A stretch of DNA of 39,284 nt from Equibacterium sp963662035. Lineage in GTDB: Bacteria > Bacteroidota > Bacteroidia > Bacteroidales > UBA932. Below are positions 16,460 to 25,014 of this stretch, piece by piece. Each line of letters starts with the position of its first letter. Position 1 is the stretch's first letter. The stretch spans positions 1 to 39,284 of the forward strand of contig CAVLDO010000017.1 in assembly GCA_963662035.1 (NCBI GenBank). Reading direction: 5' to 3'. The translations under genes and the position numbers were made by a program. The notes beneath the pieces were generated by a model. That model saw nothing but the letters and a program-made list of their open reading frames with translations, searched no databases and was not told the origin of the DNA.

Positions 16460-18247
16460 TTATTCCGTATAAGCCTTCAGCCAGGCGGCTTCTTCTGCGC
16501 TCAGATGCTCTCTGAGAGTTTCGTACACGCGCCTGTTATAATCTGCAAGCCACCTGTTTTCCTCTTCGGTAAGCAGGCCGGGGTCCACCGCACGGCGGTC
16601 TATGGGCACCAGCGTGAGAGTCTCGTAGTGCAGGAAGGTGTTGTAGGAGGTCTGTGCATAGCGCACCACGCGCAAGGCGTTTTCGGTGCGGATGCCGTAG
16701 CTCCCCTCCACATATATTGCAGGCTCGTCAGAGAGCACCATCCCCTCCTGAATGGGGATGGGGCTGTATTCCAGGCGCAGCTGGGGCGACTCGTGCACGC
16801 AGAGCCACTGCCCTATGCCGTGCGATGTGCCGTGGAAGTACATCTTGCCGGTGGAGTACATCGGCATACGGGCCAGGATATCCAGCTGGCAGCCGCGCGT
16901 CCCTACGGGGAAGATGGCCTGCGAGAGGTCTATCATCCCCTTGAGCACCAGCGTAAAGTCGCGCTTCTGCTCCTGCGAGGGCTCTTCCTCTCCCAAAAAT
17001 ATGGTGCGGGTGGTGTCGGTGGTGCCGTAGGGGTAGTGACTGCCCAGATCCATCAGCAGAAATCCGCCTCCGGTGACCTTGGCGCTGGTCTCTTCGCTTT
17101 CAAAGCAGTAGTGGGCGCTGGCGGCGTTGGCGTTGAAGGCTACGATGGGCTCAAAACTCTCGCCCCGGTAGTTGGCGCTGCCGCGCTTTATCTCCAGCAG
17201 CTTCTGCGTTATGGAATACTCGCTCAGCGTGCCTCCCCCGTAGTTGTCGTAGATGAATTTGAGCAGCTTGACCCAGCACACGCCATCCTGCAGGAATGCG
17301 CGGCGGTAGCCTGCCGCCTGCACTTCGTTTTTGCAGGCGCGCATCATAGCCACGGAGCCGCCCACGGTGGGGTCAGGGAGCACTTTGCCCCGGGAGAGAA
17401 TTTCATATTTGTTGATTGAGCAGCAGTTACCGCTCACGATGCGCACCGCATCGGCCGCTATGGCCTCCAGGGCCGCATCAATCTCTTCGTATGCGCGGAC
17501 CTCAACCCCCTGCAGCTCCAGATACCGCGCCGCCTCCTCCGTGAGGCCGGCCTTGCGGCAGAACAGGGTCAGCCCCTTGTCGGTGAGCAGGGCATAGGAG
17601 AGGGTCACGGCATTGTATTCGATGTCCCCGCCGCGCAGGTTCATCAGATACATTATCTCGTCGCAGGCGCTCATAAAGAGGGCAAAGCGGCCCTCCACGC
17701 CAAGGCTGGAAACGATGCGGGAATATTTGCTCCGGATGCTTTCGCCGGAATATTCCTCGCTGTGCAGCACTATCGGAGCCTCGCACGGTGCGGGACGTCC
17801 TGGCCACAGCTCGTCAAAAGGGTCGGAAAAAGTCTCCAGCGCTATGGGCGCAAGGCTTTCCCGGTAAGTGTTGAAATCATCGTAAGAGAAGAGGTCGCCG
17901 TCCACCCCCACGGTGAATTCGGAAAGATTTATGCCGCACGACCTGCACCTGGACTTTATCCACTCCGGGATGGAGGGGGTGCCGGGCATCTTGATTTTCA
18001 TCAGCTCTATACCCTTCCCCTCTATCTGGCGCGCAGCCTGCAGAAAATAGCGGGAATCGGTCCATAGGGCCGCCTCGGTGGCCGTCACAACCAGTGTGCC
18101 GGCGCTGCCCGTGAACCCGGAGAGATATTCTCTGATTTTGCTCCGCGCAGGAACGTATTCGTCGAAGTGGCAGTCATTTGTGGGAATGACCACTGCCATA
18201 AGCCCCCTGGACGCCATCCAGGTGCGCAAGGTCTGCAGCCTGTCCAT
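16460..18247 (-). CDS. pepP: Aminopeptidase P-family metallopeptidase (M24B)
   Basis: The 595-aa cytoplasmic enzyme removes an N-terminal residue preceding proline. It has two creatinase-like N-terminal domains (about 1-300), the pita-bread M24 catalytic domain (about 305-530) and the short C-terminal M24 tail. All five metal ligands are present: D400 (LLMDLGSHYPYG), D411 (TTDTTRT), H476 (FHGTSHGIGQ), E508 (SDEPAIYVEG) and E522 (YGIRTENAL). This three-domain form resembles the longer Xaa-Pro aminopeptidases of eukaryotic cytosol and many Bacteroidota. Its ATG shares one base with the nagB stop (TAATG), so translation is probably coupled. Confidence 0.94.
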   Translation of the reverse strand: MDRLQTLRTWMASRGLMAVVIPTNDCHFDEYVPARSKIREYLSGFTGSAGTLVVTATEAALWTDSRYFLQAARQIEGKGIELMKIKMPGTPSIPEWIKSRCRSCGINLSEFTVGVDGDLFSYDDFNTYRESLAPIALETFSDPFDELWPGRPAPCEAPIVLHSEEYSGESIRSKYSRIVSSLGVEGRFALFMSACDEIMYLMNLRGGDIEYNAVTLSYALLTDKGLTLFCRKAGLTEEAARYLELQGVEVRAYEEIDAALEAIAADAVRIVSGNCCSINKYEILSRGKVLPDPTVGGSVAMMRACKNEVQAAGYRRAFLQDGVCWVKLLKFIYDNYGGGTLSEYSITQKLLEIKRGSANYRGESFEPIVAFNANAASAHYCFESEETSAKVTGGGFLLMDLGSHYPYGTTDTTRTIFLGEEEPSQEQKRDFTLVLKGMIDLSQAIFPVGTRGCQLDILARMPMYSTGKMYFHGTSHGIGQWLCVHESPQLRLEYSPIPIQEGMVLSDEPAIYVEGSYGIRTENALRVVRYAQTSYNTFLHYETLTLVPIDRRAVDPGLLTEEENRWLADYNRRVYETLREHLSAEEAAWLKAYTE

Positions 18248-19059
18248 TAGCGGCGGAAGTGTGCGGGATCGAGGTTTTCGCGCTCGATGTCCTTATAGTA
18301 ATTTACCGTGCCCACCTTGAGCTCTACCGTTGCGGCGTTGTCGCACACGATGATTCCGTGAGGGTGAAGCTGCAGCACGGAGATGGTCCACATATGGTTG
18401 ATGGCCTCCTCCACAGCGTGGCGCAGTGCGCGGGCCTTGTTGTGGCCGTTGACAAGAATGAGCACCTCGTCGGCCTCCATAACCGTGGCCACACCCACCG
18501 AGAGGGCTTTCTGAGGCACCTTGGAGGTGTCATAACCGAAGAAGCGGGAGTTGGCGATGATGGTGTCGGTGGTGAGCTCCTTCACGCGGGTGCGGGAACT
18601 GAGCGACGAGCCGGGCTCGTTGAACGCGATGTGGCCGTCGGCACCGATGCCGCCCATAAAGAGGTTGATGCCGCCGTAGGACTTGATCTTCTCCTCATAT
18701 TTGCGGCACTCCTCGTTCAGATCCTCCGCATTGCCGTTTAGGATGTTAACATTCTCTTCGGGGATGTCGATATGGCTGAAGAAGTTGCTCCACATAAATG
18801 TGTAGTAGCTCTCGTCGTGGTCTCTGGGAATGCCCACATACTCGTCCATATTGAACGTCACGACATTCTGGAAAGACACCTTGCCCACGGAGCAGAGATG
18901 GATGAGTTCTTTGTAGGTACCCAGAGGGGTGGAACCGGTAGGCAGACCCAGCACAAAGGGTTTCTCTTTGGTAGGGCCGAACTTGTTTATGGCATTTGTA
19001 ATGTACATCGCAGCCCATTGCGACATCTTGCCATAAGAATCTTCGATTATCAGTCTCAT
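18247..19059 (-). CDS. nagB: Glucosamine-6-phosphate deaminase
   Basis: The 270-aa enzyme converts glucosamine 6-phosphate to fructose 6-phosphate and ammonia, feeding amino sugars into glycolysis. The catalytic residues are at the same positions as in the E. coli enzyme: D72 (FNMDEYVGI), D141, H143 and E148 (GADGHIAFNEPG). The substrate-binding LGLPTGSTPLGTYKEL segment is intact. It lies 28 bases behind recN and overlaps pepP by one base. No nagA or amino-sugar transporter is nearby, so regulation by amino sugars is not evident from context. Confidence 0.97.
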   Translation of the reverse strand: MRLIIEDSYGKMSQWAAMYITNAINKFGPTKEKPFVLGLPTGSTPLGTYKELIHLCSVGKVSFQNVVTFNMDEYVGIPRDHDESYYTFMWSNFFSHIDIPEENVNILNGNAEDLNEECRKYEEKIKSYGGINLFMGGIGADGHIAFNEPGSSLSSRTRVKELTTDTIIANSRFFGYDTSKVPQKALSVGVATVMEADEVLILVNGHNKARALRHAVEEAINHMWTISVLQLHPHGIIVCDNAATVELKVGTVNYYKDIERENLDPAHFRR

Positions 19060-19087
19060 AGTAGTTGTGTGTATTGTATTTATTGAT

Positions 19088-20695
19088 TTATTCAGACTCG
19101 TTAAGGAGCACCTGCGCCGCCGCCAGGGCCTCGGCGCTTATGTTGCTGCCGCTTATCATACGGGCTATCTCGGCGGCGCGCTCCTCCCCCTGCAGGGGAC
19201 GGATGCGGGAGAGAGCCCCTCCGTCGGGCAGATATTCTTTGTACACCAGAAAATGCGCTCCCCCTTTGGCCGCCACCTGCGGCAGGTGGGTTATGGCGAT
19301 TGTCTGTATGTTTTTGCTTATTTCCACTATTTTGCGCCCGACCTTGTCTGCCAGAGAACCCGACATCCCGGTGTCTATCTCATCGAAAATTATGGTGGGC
19401 AGCGATTTGTGCCGGGCCAGCAGCGATTTTATGCAGAGCATTATGCGGGACATCTCACCGCCGGAGGCGTTGCGCCAGGCCTCGGCCTTGCGGCCCGAAG
19501 CGGTGCTGCAGAAGAGAAAGCCCGCCTTGTCGCGGCCGCTGCGCCCCCGCTCCGGCGTCCGGGAGATTTCCACGCTGAACTGCGCCTTGGGCATATCCAG
19601 TTCCCGGATGCTACTCTGCAGATATTCCGACAGGGGGCCGGCGGCATTCGCGCGGGCTTCACTTAATTTTTTACAGAGCGCCTCGCAAGCCTCGTCGGCC
19701 TCACGCTCGCTGCGGGAGAGCTCGCTCTCGCGGCTCTGCAGGCTGTCTGTCTGCGCCAGAGCTGCCGCATATTCCTCCTGCTTGCGAAGCAGGTCGGCTT
19801 CGTCTGCGGCATCGTTGCGCCGCAAGAGGTCATATATTTGGGAGATGCGGCTCTCCACCCTCTCCAGATTCTCGGCATTGGCATCGATGCCCTCCTGCAG
19901 CTGCTCCATTGTGTCGCAGAGGTCTTTGAGCTCTATCCGGCACGATTCTATCCGCTGCGAGAGCGCCCCGGCATCGGGCAGGAAGCCCCCGATCTTTTCC
20001 AGGCCGCGCACAGAGTCGCGCAGCTGCTGCTCCACAGAATTTTCTCCGCAGCAAATGGCGTCACAGACACTCTGCAGCGTCTGCTTTATCTGCTCGGCAT
20101 TGGCAAGGCTCTTCTGCAGCGCCTCAGCCTCTTCCAGTTCGCCCGCCTTGATGCCGGCGGCCGCTATGCTCTCGTAGCGGAACTGAATGTAGTCCCGCTC
20201 TTTGTCGCCCCTATCGCGCATCCGGCGCACTTCTTCAAGCTGCCGGCTAATCTCGGCGTGGGCATCGTAGGCCTTGCGGTATTCCCCGACAAGAGCGGCG
20301 TTCCCGGCATAGCTGTCCACCACTTCCAGGCGGAAATCCTCGCTTGAGAGCAGCAGCTGTCCGTTCTGCGAGTGGATGTCGATCTCGCCCGCAGCCAGGG
20401 CTCGCACAGCCTCCAAAGTGGCCGGCTCATCGTCTATGAAAGCGCGCGAGCGGCCGGCGGGAGTTATCACCCGGCGCAGTATATGGTCGCTGAATTCGGC
20501 CTCTATCACGCAGTTGCGGCTGTCGTCACGGATGGCCGTGCCATCCCACCTGCCGCCCAGCAGCAGCGACAGCGCCCCCAGCATTATAGACTTGCCTGCG
20601 CCGCTGTCTCCCGTTATAATGACAAGATGCTCCGGAATTTCCAAGTCCAGAACATCTATCAATGCGTAGTTGCTGATATGTAGCCGCTTGAGCAT
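19088..20695 (-). CDS. recN: DNA repair protein RecN
   Basis: The 535-aa SMC-like ATPase acts early in recombinational repair of double-strand breaks. ATG 20695 (MLKRLHISNYALID) is chosen over an in-frame TTG two codons earlier. Walker A is GDSGAGKS (about 29-36). Two long coiled-coil arms (about 150-360) are broken by a short hinge. The C-terminal half has the ABC signature NASGGEMSRIMLCIKSLLA, Walker B TIIFDEIDTGMSG and ITHLPQVAA. It is slightly shorter than the usual ~550 aa. It follows rpoZ by 21 bases. The genes often found between these two in Bacteroidota (coaBC and a DUF4835 gene) are absent here. Confidence 0.96.
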   Translation of the reverse strand: MLKRLHISNYALIDVLDLEIPEHLVIITGDSGAGKSIMLGALSLLLGGRWDGTAIRDDSRNCVIEAEFSDHILRRVITPAGRSRAFIDDEPATLEAVRALAAGEIDIHSQNGQLLLSSEDFRLEVVDSYAGNAALVGEYRKAYDAHAEISRQLEEVRRMRDRGDKERDYIQFRYESIAAAGIKAGELEEAEALQKSLANAEQIKQTLQSVCDAICCGENSVEQQLRDSVRGLEKIGGFLPDAGALSQRIESCRIELKDLCDTMEQLQEGIDANAENLERVESRISQIYDLLRRNDAADEADLLRKQEEYAAALAQTDSLQSRESELSRSEREADEACEALCKKLSEARANAAGPLSEYLQSSIRELDMPKAQFSVEISRTPERGRSGRDKAGFLFCSTASGRKAEAWRNASGGEMSRIMLCIKSLLARHKSLPTIIFDEIDTGMSGSLADKVGRKIVEISKNIQTIAITHLPQVAAKGGAHFLVYKEYLPDGGALSRIRPLQGEERAAEIARMISGSNISAEALAAAQVLLNESE

Positions 20696-20716
20696 CTTCA
20701 AAGACCGCGCTGCGGA

Positions 20717-21025
20717 CTATTCTGCCTTGCGGTAAAAGAGTTTGCCCTCGCGGAACTCCTCGGTGGCCACGAGCACCGGCTTGGGTAGCTTCTCGTAATA
20801 CTGGGAGATCTCTATCTGCTCGTGATTTTCGCTGATCTCCTCCAGAGTGTCGGTGTAGTTGGAGAACTCCTCCAGACGGTGGCTGAGTTCCTGCTTCACC
20901 TCCGCGCTGATCTGGTTGGCGCGCTTTGCGATTATCATCACGGACTCGTAGATGTTGCCCGTGGGAGCCGCCAACTCGGAAAGGTTTCTTGTAATGGTGT
21001 TGTTAGGTACGTTTTTAGTGTCCAT
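20717..21025 (-). CDS. rpoZ: RNA polymerase omega subunit (Bacteroidota form)
   Basis: The 102-aa small RNA polymerase subunit stabilises beta-prime. It is recognised from NTITRNLSELAAPTGNIYESV and the omega/Rpb6 core IAKRANQISAEVKQEL. The C-terminal EQIEISQYYEKLPKPVLVATEEF is peculiar to Bacteroidota omega proteins. It lies 4 bases behind bamD, a pairing seen throughout the phylum. Confidence 0.93.
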   Translation of the reverse strand: MDTKNVPNNTITRNLSELAAPTGNIYESVMIIAKRANQISAEVKQELSHRLEEFSNYTDTLEEISENHEQIEISQYYEKLPKPVLVATEEFREGKLFYRKAE

Positions 21026-21029
21026 ATCC

Positions 21030-21839
21030 TTATTGTTGATTCTCTTCTTTTTTGATGATCTTGTTCACCTTCTTGTAGAGGCCGTCGAGTTCGCTTCTGT
21101 GCCTGCTCTGCGGAAACTCCCCCACGAAGTTGAAGTAATCGTCCACAAAAGTCATATAGCGCTCGCGCTGCTTCTCCTGCACGCTGTTCTGCGCATACTT
21201 ATAGGCAGCCATCGCCGTGTAGTAGAGCACATCCTCGCGGTAGATGTTGTCGGCATCATCCTTGAGGACATTCTTGAGGGCGTGGTGGGCGGCAAGATAA
21301 TCTTCCATATGGTAGTAGAGCCGGGCCCCTTCGAAGGCCTTCTTGTCAAGACGCTCGTTCAGGTCGTCGCGCATCACGCGGCAGAACTTGGCATACTCGG
21401 TGTCTGGATTCTCTCTGATGTAGCGGTTGATGTAGGTCAGCGCCGTCTCGGTGGGCCGCTGATCCAGCTCGTAGCGGTAGGTGCCGCGATACATGCAGTC
21501 TATCATATAGAACTCCGCCTCCTTTGAGAAGGGGCTGTTGGGAAACGCCTGCAAAAACTCGCCAAAGTTGCTCTGGGCGGTGGTGTAGTCCTTCTGATTG
21601 TAATTGCTCATACCCCAGTAGAAGCGCACGGTGTCCTCCTGCGGAGTCCCCTGGGCGTTCATCGCCACATTCTCGAAAAGCTGGGCCGACTTGCTGTACT
21701 TGCCCTCTTCGTAGAGCTGCAGCGCGGTGCGGTATTTCTCGCCGTAATTGTAGCCGCTCAGCAGCTTCTCGTATTTTGACGAACAGGACGCCGCGGCAAA
21801 GAGCGCGAAAGTCAGGAACAGTGTAAAATATCTGCGCAT
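21030..21839 (-). CDS. bamD: Outer-membrane protein assembly factor BamD (lipoprotein)
   Basis: The 269-aa lipoprotein is part of the barrel-assembly complex. ATG 21839 is chosen because it gives a clean lipoprotein signal (hydrophobic residues 5-17, then AAASC with the acylated Cys19). It is followed by tetratricopeptide-like helical repeats (AALQLYEEGKYSKSAQLFE-type units) over about 30-250. The start lies 2 bases after the trxB stop. Longer in-frame starts would begin inside trxB and lack a signal peptide. It works with BamA, encoded in the separate nadK-bamA operon of this window. Confidence 0.93.
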   Translation of the reverse strand: MRRYFTLFLTFALFAAASCSSKYEKLLSGYNYGEKYRTALQLYEEGKYSKSAQLFENVAMNAQGTPQEDTVRFYWGMSNYNQKDYTTAQSNFGEFLQAFPNSPFSKEAEFYMIDCMYRGTYRYELDQRPTETALTYINRYIRENPDTEYAKFCRVMRDDLNERLDKKAFEGARLYYHMEDYLAAHHALKNVLKDDADNIYREDVLYYTAMAAYKYAQNSVQEKQRERYMTFVDDYFNFVGEFPQSRHRSELDGLYKKVNKIIKKEENQQ

Positions 21840-21841
21840 AA

Positions 21842-22771
21842 TTATGAGTGACTCTCCTTTAAGTATTTTTCGGCATCCATCGCCGCCTTGCAGCCGCTGC
21901 CCGCCGCCACTATGGCCTGACGGTAGCGGGAATCGCACACGTCGCCGGCGGCAAAGACCCCTTCGCAGCTGGTGGCCGCCGTGCCCTCTTTGAGCAGTAT
22001 GTAGCCCTGCGGGTCGGTCTCGACCCAGTCGCGGAACGGCTCGCTGTTGGGATGATGCCCTATAGCCAGGAAAAAGCCGTCGATGCGGATATCAAATATC
22101 TCGCCGCTCTTGCGTCTGAGGCGGGCGCCGGTGACTCCGCACTCGTCGCCCAGCACCTCCTCGGTGTTGCATTCCCAGAGGATTTCTATGTTCGGCGTGG
22201 ATTTGACCCGCTGCTGCATCGCCTCCGTGGCGCGCAGGACATCTCTGCGGACAATCATATACACCTTGCGGCAGAGGCCGGCCAGATAAGTAGCCTCTTC
22301 GCAGGCGGTGTCGCCTCCGCCCACCACAGCCACATCCTTATTGCGGTAGAAGAAACCGTCGCAGGTGGCGCAGGCAGAAACCCCGAGGCCGCGCAAGCGT
22401 CCTTCGCTCTCCAGTCCGAGGTATTTTGCCGACGCGCCGGTGGCGATTATCACGCTGTCGGCCCCGATTTCTGCGGCGGAGTCGATTGTAAGGCGCAGCG
22501 GACGGGATGAGAAGTCGGCGGCGGTGACGGCCCCGAAGCGGATGCTGCAGCCGAAGCGCTCCGCCTGGGCGCGCATATCGCCCATCAGAGCATTGGCATC
22601 GATCCCTTTGGGAAAGCCGGGGAAATTCTCCACCTCGGTGGTGGTGGTAAGCTGGCCGCCGGGCTGCATACCCTCATAGAGAACAGGCTGCAGGCCCGCT
22701 CTGGAGGCATAGATTGCGGCGGTGTATCCGGCAGGTCCGCTGCCCACTATAAGACATTTGACTTTTTCCAT
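21842..22771 (-). CDS. trxB: Thioredoxin-disulfide reductase
   Basis: The 309-aa flavoprotein passes electrons from NADPH to thioredoxin in the cytoplasm. FAD binding is shown by VGSGPAGYTAAIYASRA (about 9-25). The redox pair is C134-A-T-C137 in ACATCDGFF, and the NADPH site is VVGGGDTACEEATYLA. The last motif near the C-terminus is GVFAAGDVCDSRYRQAIVAAG. ATG 22771 is preferred to the GTG one codon earlier. It is the first gene of a trxB-bamD-rpoZ-recN-nagB-pepP series with all gaps under 30 bases, and diverges from priA. Confidence 0.96.
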   Translation of the reverse strand: MEKVKCLIVGSGPAGYTAAIYASRAGLQPVLYEGMQPGGQLTTTTEVENFPGFPKGIDANALMGDMRAQAERFGCSIRFGAVTAADFSSRPLRLTIDSAAEIGADSVIIATGASAKYLGLESEGRLRGLGVSACATCDGFFYRNKDVAVVGGGDTACEEATYLAGLCRKVYMIVRRDVLRATEAMQQRVKSTPNIEILWECNTEEVLGDECGVTGARLRRKSGEIFDIRIDGFFLAIGHHPNSEPFRDWVETDPQGYILLKEGTAATSCEGVFAAGDVCDSRYRQAIVAAGSGCKAAMDAEKYLKESHS

Positions 22772-22796
22772 CACCTTGTTTATACCATAAAGTGCG

Positions 22797-22804
22797 CAAA
22801 GTTA
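22797..22804 (-). promoter_or_regulatory. -7 element of the trxB-bamD-rpoZ-recN operon
   Basis: The minus-strand sequence TAACTTTG matches TAnnTTTG and ends 25 bases before the trxB ATG. A -33 match is not clear. Confidence 0.55.
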
Positions 22805-22826
22805 GCAATTTTTCAGAAATGGCGTT

Positions 22827-22834
22827 TAATTTTG
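22827..22834 (+). promoter_or_regulatory. -7 element of priA
   Basis: TAATTTTG matches TAnnTTTG and ends 25 bases before ATG 22860. It is back-to-back with the trxB -7 element, only 22 bases apart. Confidence 0.55.
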
Positions 22835-22859
22835 TATCTCGTATTTTCAGGTGAAAAAG

Positions 22860-24863
22860 ATGGATTCATACGCGGAGGTGATAGTGCCGCTGAAATTCAG
22901 CGGCGGAGTGGTGCATTACAGCATCCCGGAAGAGCTCTCGAAAGAGGTGGGGCCGGGGGTCTGGGTCGTGGTGACTCTGGCCCGCAGGCGCTATCTGGCC
23001 GTGGTGCGCGGCACTGCGGCGGCACTTCCGCCCGAGCTGCGCGCCAAAAAGATACTCCCAATCGAAAAGGTCGCCTCTCTAAAGCCGCTGCATCAGCTGC
23101 AGCTGGACCTGTGGCAGGCGATAGCCGACTATTACCTGTGCAGCCCCGGGGAGGTGTTCAAGTGCGCCTACCCCGCCGCCTTCCTGCACGAGAGCGAGAA
23201 GACGCGCACTGTGAACCGGGCCCGCCGCACGATAGCCCCGGTGCCGGAAAAGGAGCTGTCGGCAGAGCAGGCACGGGCGCTGGAGCAGATCCGCGGCCAC
23301 TTCGGCCGCCGCCGCGCGGTGCTGCTGCACGGGGTCACATCGTCGGGCAAGACTGAAATCTACCTCAAGCTGGCCGGAGAGTGCCTCTCGCGTGGGCGGA
23401 ATGTCCTATATCTGGTGCCCGAAATAGCGATGTCGCGCCAATTGGAGCAGCGCATCGGGGGTGCGGTGGGGGAGCAGCTGCTGGTGTACCACTCCCGGCA
23501 GACCCTGCCGATGCGCAAAAAAGTGTACGACCGCCTCTGCGGCGGGGGAAGCCATCTGGTGCTGGGGACCCGCAGCGCCCTTTTTCTGCCGCTGGACAAC
23601 TTGGGGCTGATCATAGTGGACGAGGAGCACGATGCCTCATACAAGCAGGATGACCCCGCCCCGCGCTACAACGGACGCGACGTGGCGCTGATGCTGGCCG
23701 CCAGATGCGGCGCCGACATACTGCTGGGGAGCGCCACCCCATCGATGGAGTCGCTCTACAATGTGGCGGAGGGCAAATTTGCTCTGACAGAGCTCAAGAC
23801 CAAATATTACGGCGCCGGCGACGCCCCTGTCAAGACCATCGATATGGGCAAGGTGTATGCGATGCACAACGCCAGGGGCTCCTTTTCCATGCAGCTGGTG
23901 AACCTGATTGCAGCGCGTCTGAAGGCGCATCAGCAGGTTATGGTGTTCCGCAGCCGCCGCGCATACAGCTCGTTTCTGCAGTGCGGCTGCTGCGGGGAGA
24001 TTCTGCGCTGCCCCAACTGCAACGTGAGCCTCTCCTACCACAAATTCGACAACAGCGTCTCGTGCCACTACTGCGGCTACCGCGCCCCCTTCAGCGAGGC
24101 GTGTCCGTTCTGCGGCAAGGGCTCTTTCCGGGCCAAAGGGGCCGGCACCGAGCGCATTGCCGAGGAGCTGCAGGAGCTGTTTCCCGAGGCGCGCATAGAG
24201 CGCTTCGATGCCGAGACGGCGGCCCGCAAGAGCGAAGAGAAGCGGATTCTGGGCAGTTTCGAGAGCGGCGAGACAGACATTCTGGTGGGGACGCAGATGA
24301 TCACCAAAGGGTTTGACTTTGAGAAGCTGTCGCTGGTGGCGGTGATAAATGCCGACAGTCTGCTCTCGCTGCAGGACTTCCGCGCCGACGAGAAGGCTTT
24401 CCAGCTGCTGAGCCAGCTGCGCGGCAGGGTTTCGCGGCGGGAAGGGACGGGACTGATGGCGGTGCAGACCTTCAAGACCGACCATCCAGTGCTGCAGGCG
24501 CTGGTCTGCGGCGACGGCGGGGCCTCATTCCGGCAAAGGATGCTTTCCGAACGGCGGCAATTCGACTTCGCCCCCTATGTGAGGATTATACTGCTCACGG
24601 TGAAGGACGCCTGTCCCGACTCTCTCAAGAGGGGGTGCAACATTCTGCTGCGGCAGCTGCGCCAGCTGTCGGGATGTACAGTTTCTCAGGCGCTGCCCCC
24701 CGCGGTAGACCGCATCGGAGGCAAATATCTGCGCAACATCTGGATCAAGCTGCCGCGCACAGCCCGCTCGCAGGCGCAGAAGAGACTCATCCTCGCCGCC
24801 GCAGAAAGCGCCGCCGCGCAAGTGCCCGGCTGCAGCGTCACCATCGATGTGGATCCGCTTTAA
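22860..24863 (+). CDS. priA: Primosomal protein N' (replication restart helicase PriA), short form
   Basis: The 667-aa superfamily 2 helicase recognises stalled forks and reloads the replisome. The N-terminal 3'-DNA-binding domain occupies about 1-105. The helicase has Walker A GVTSSGKT (158-165), DEEH (254-257), GSATPS (290-295) and later GTQMITKGFDF. Four zinc-binding Cys pairs lie at 375/378, 384/387, 402/405 and 415/418. In E. coli PriA Walker A is about 65 residues further in, because a winged-helix domain precedes the helicase; here only about 25 linker residues separate the two domains, so that domain seems to be missing. GTG 22851 is an alternative start three codons earlier. Confidence 0.95.
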   Translation: MDSYAEVIVPLKFSGGVVHYSIPEELSKEVGPGVWVVVTLARRRYLAVVRGTAAALPPELRAKKILPIEKVASLKPLHQLQLDLWQAIADYYLCSPGEVFKCAYPAAFLHESEKTRTVNRARRTIAPVPEKELSAEQARALEQIRGHFGRRRAVLLHGVTSSGKTEIYLKLAGECLSRGRNVLYLVPEIAMSRQLEQRIGGAVGEQLLVYHSRQTLPMRKKVYDRLCGGGSHLVLGTRSALFLPLDNLGLIIVDEEHDASYKQDDPAPRYNGRDVALMLAARCGADILLGSATPSMESLYNVAEGKFALTELKTKYYGAGDAPVKTIDMGKVYAMHNARGSFSMQLVNLIAARLKAHQQVMVFRSRRAYSSFLQCGCCGEILRCPNCNVSLSYHKFDNSVSCHYCGYRAPFSEACPFCGKGSFRAKGAGTERIAEELQELFPEARIERFDAETAARKSEEKRILGSFESGETDILVGTQMITKGFDFEKLSLVAVINADSLLSLQDFRADEKAFQLLSQLRGRVSRREGTGLMAVQTFKTDHPVLQALVCGDGGASFRQRMLSERRQFDFAPYVRIILLTVKDACPDSLKRGCNILLRQLRQLSGCTVSQALPPAVDRIGGKYLRNIWIKLPRTARSQAQKRLILAAAESAAAQVPGCSVTIDVDPL

Positions 24864-24887
24864 AAAAGCTCCAAGAGATGAGCTTGG
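24862..24887 (-). terminator. Probable terminator for the minus-strand dehydrogenase gene
   Basis: On the minus strand AAGCTC and GAGCTT (24885-24880 and 24871-24866) form a 6-bp stem followed by a run of T (24867-24862), which overlaps the priA stop codon. It is 128 bases beyond the dehydrogenase stop. The stem is short. Confidence 0.45.
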
Positions 24888-25014
24888 CAACAACTTGGAC
24901 ATATCCTAATTCAGCCTCCCGGGCATAGCGGGCGCGGATGATGCAGTCCATCTCTGCATGGTGGCCTTATCACGCGCAGAATTGACTGAAGACGGGCTTG
25001 TGTGGCCTTGGTTC

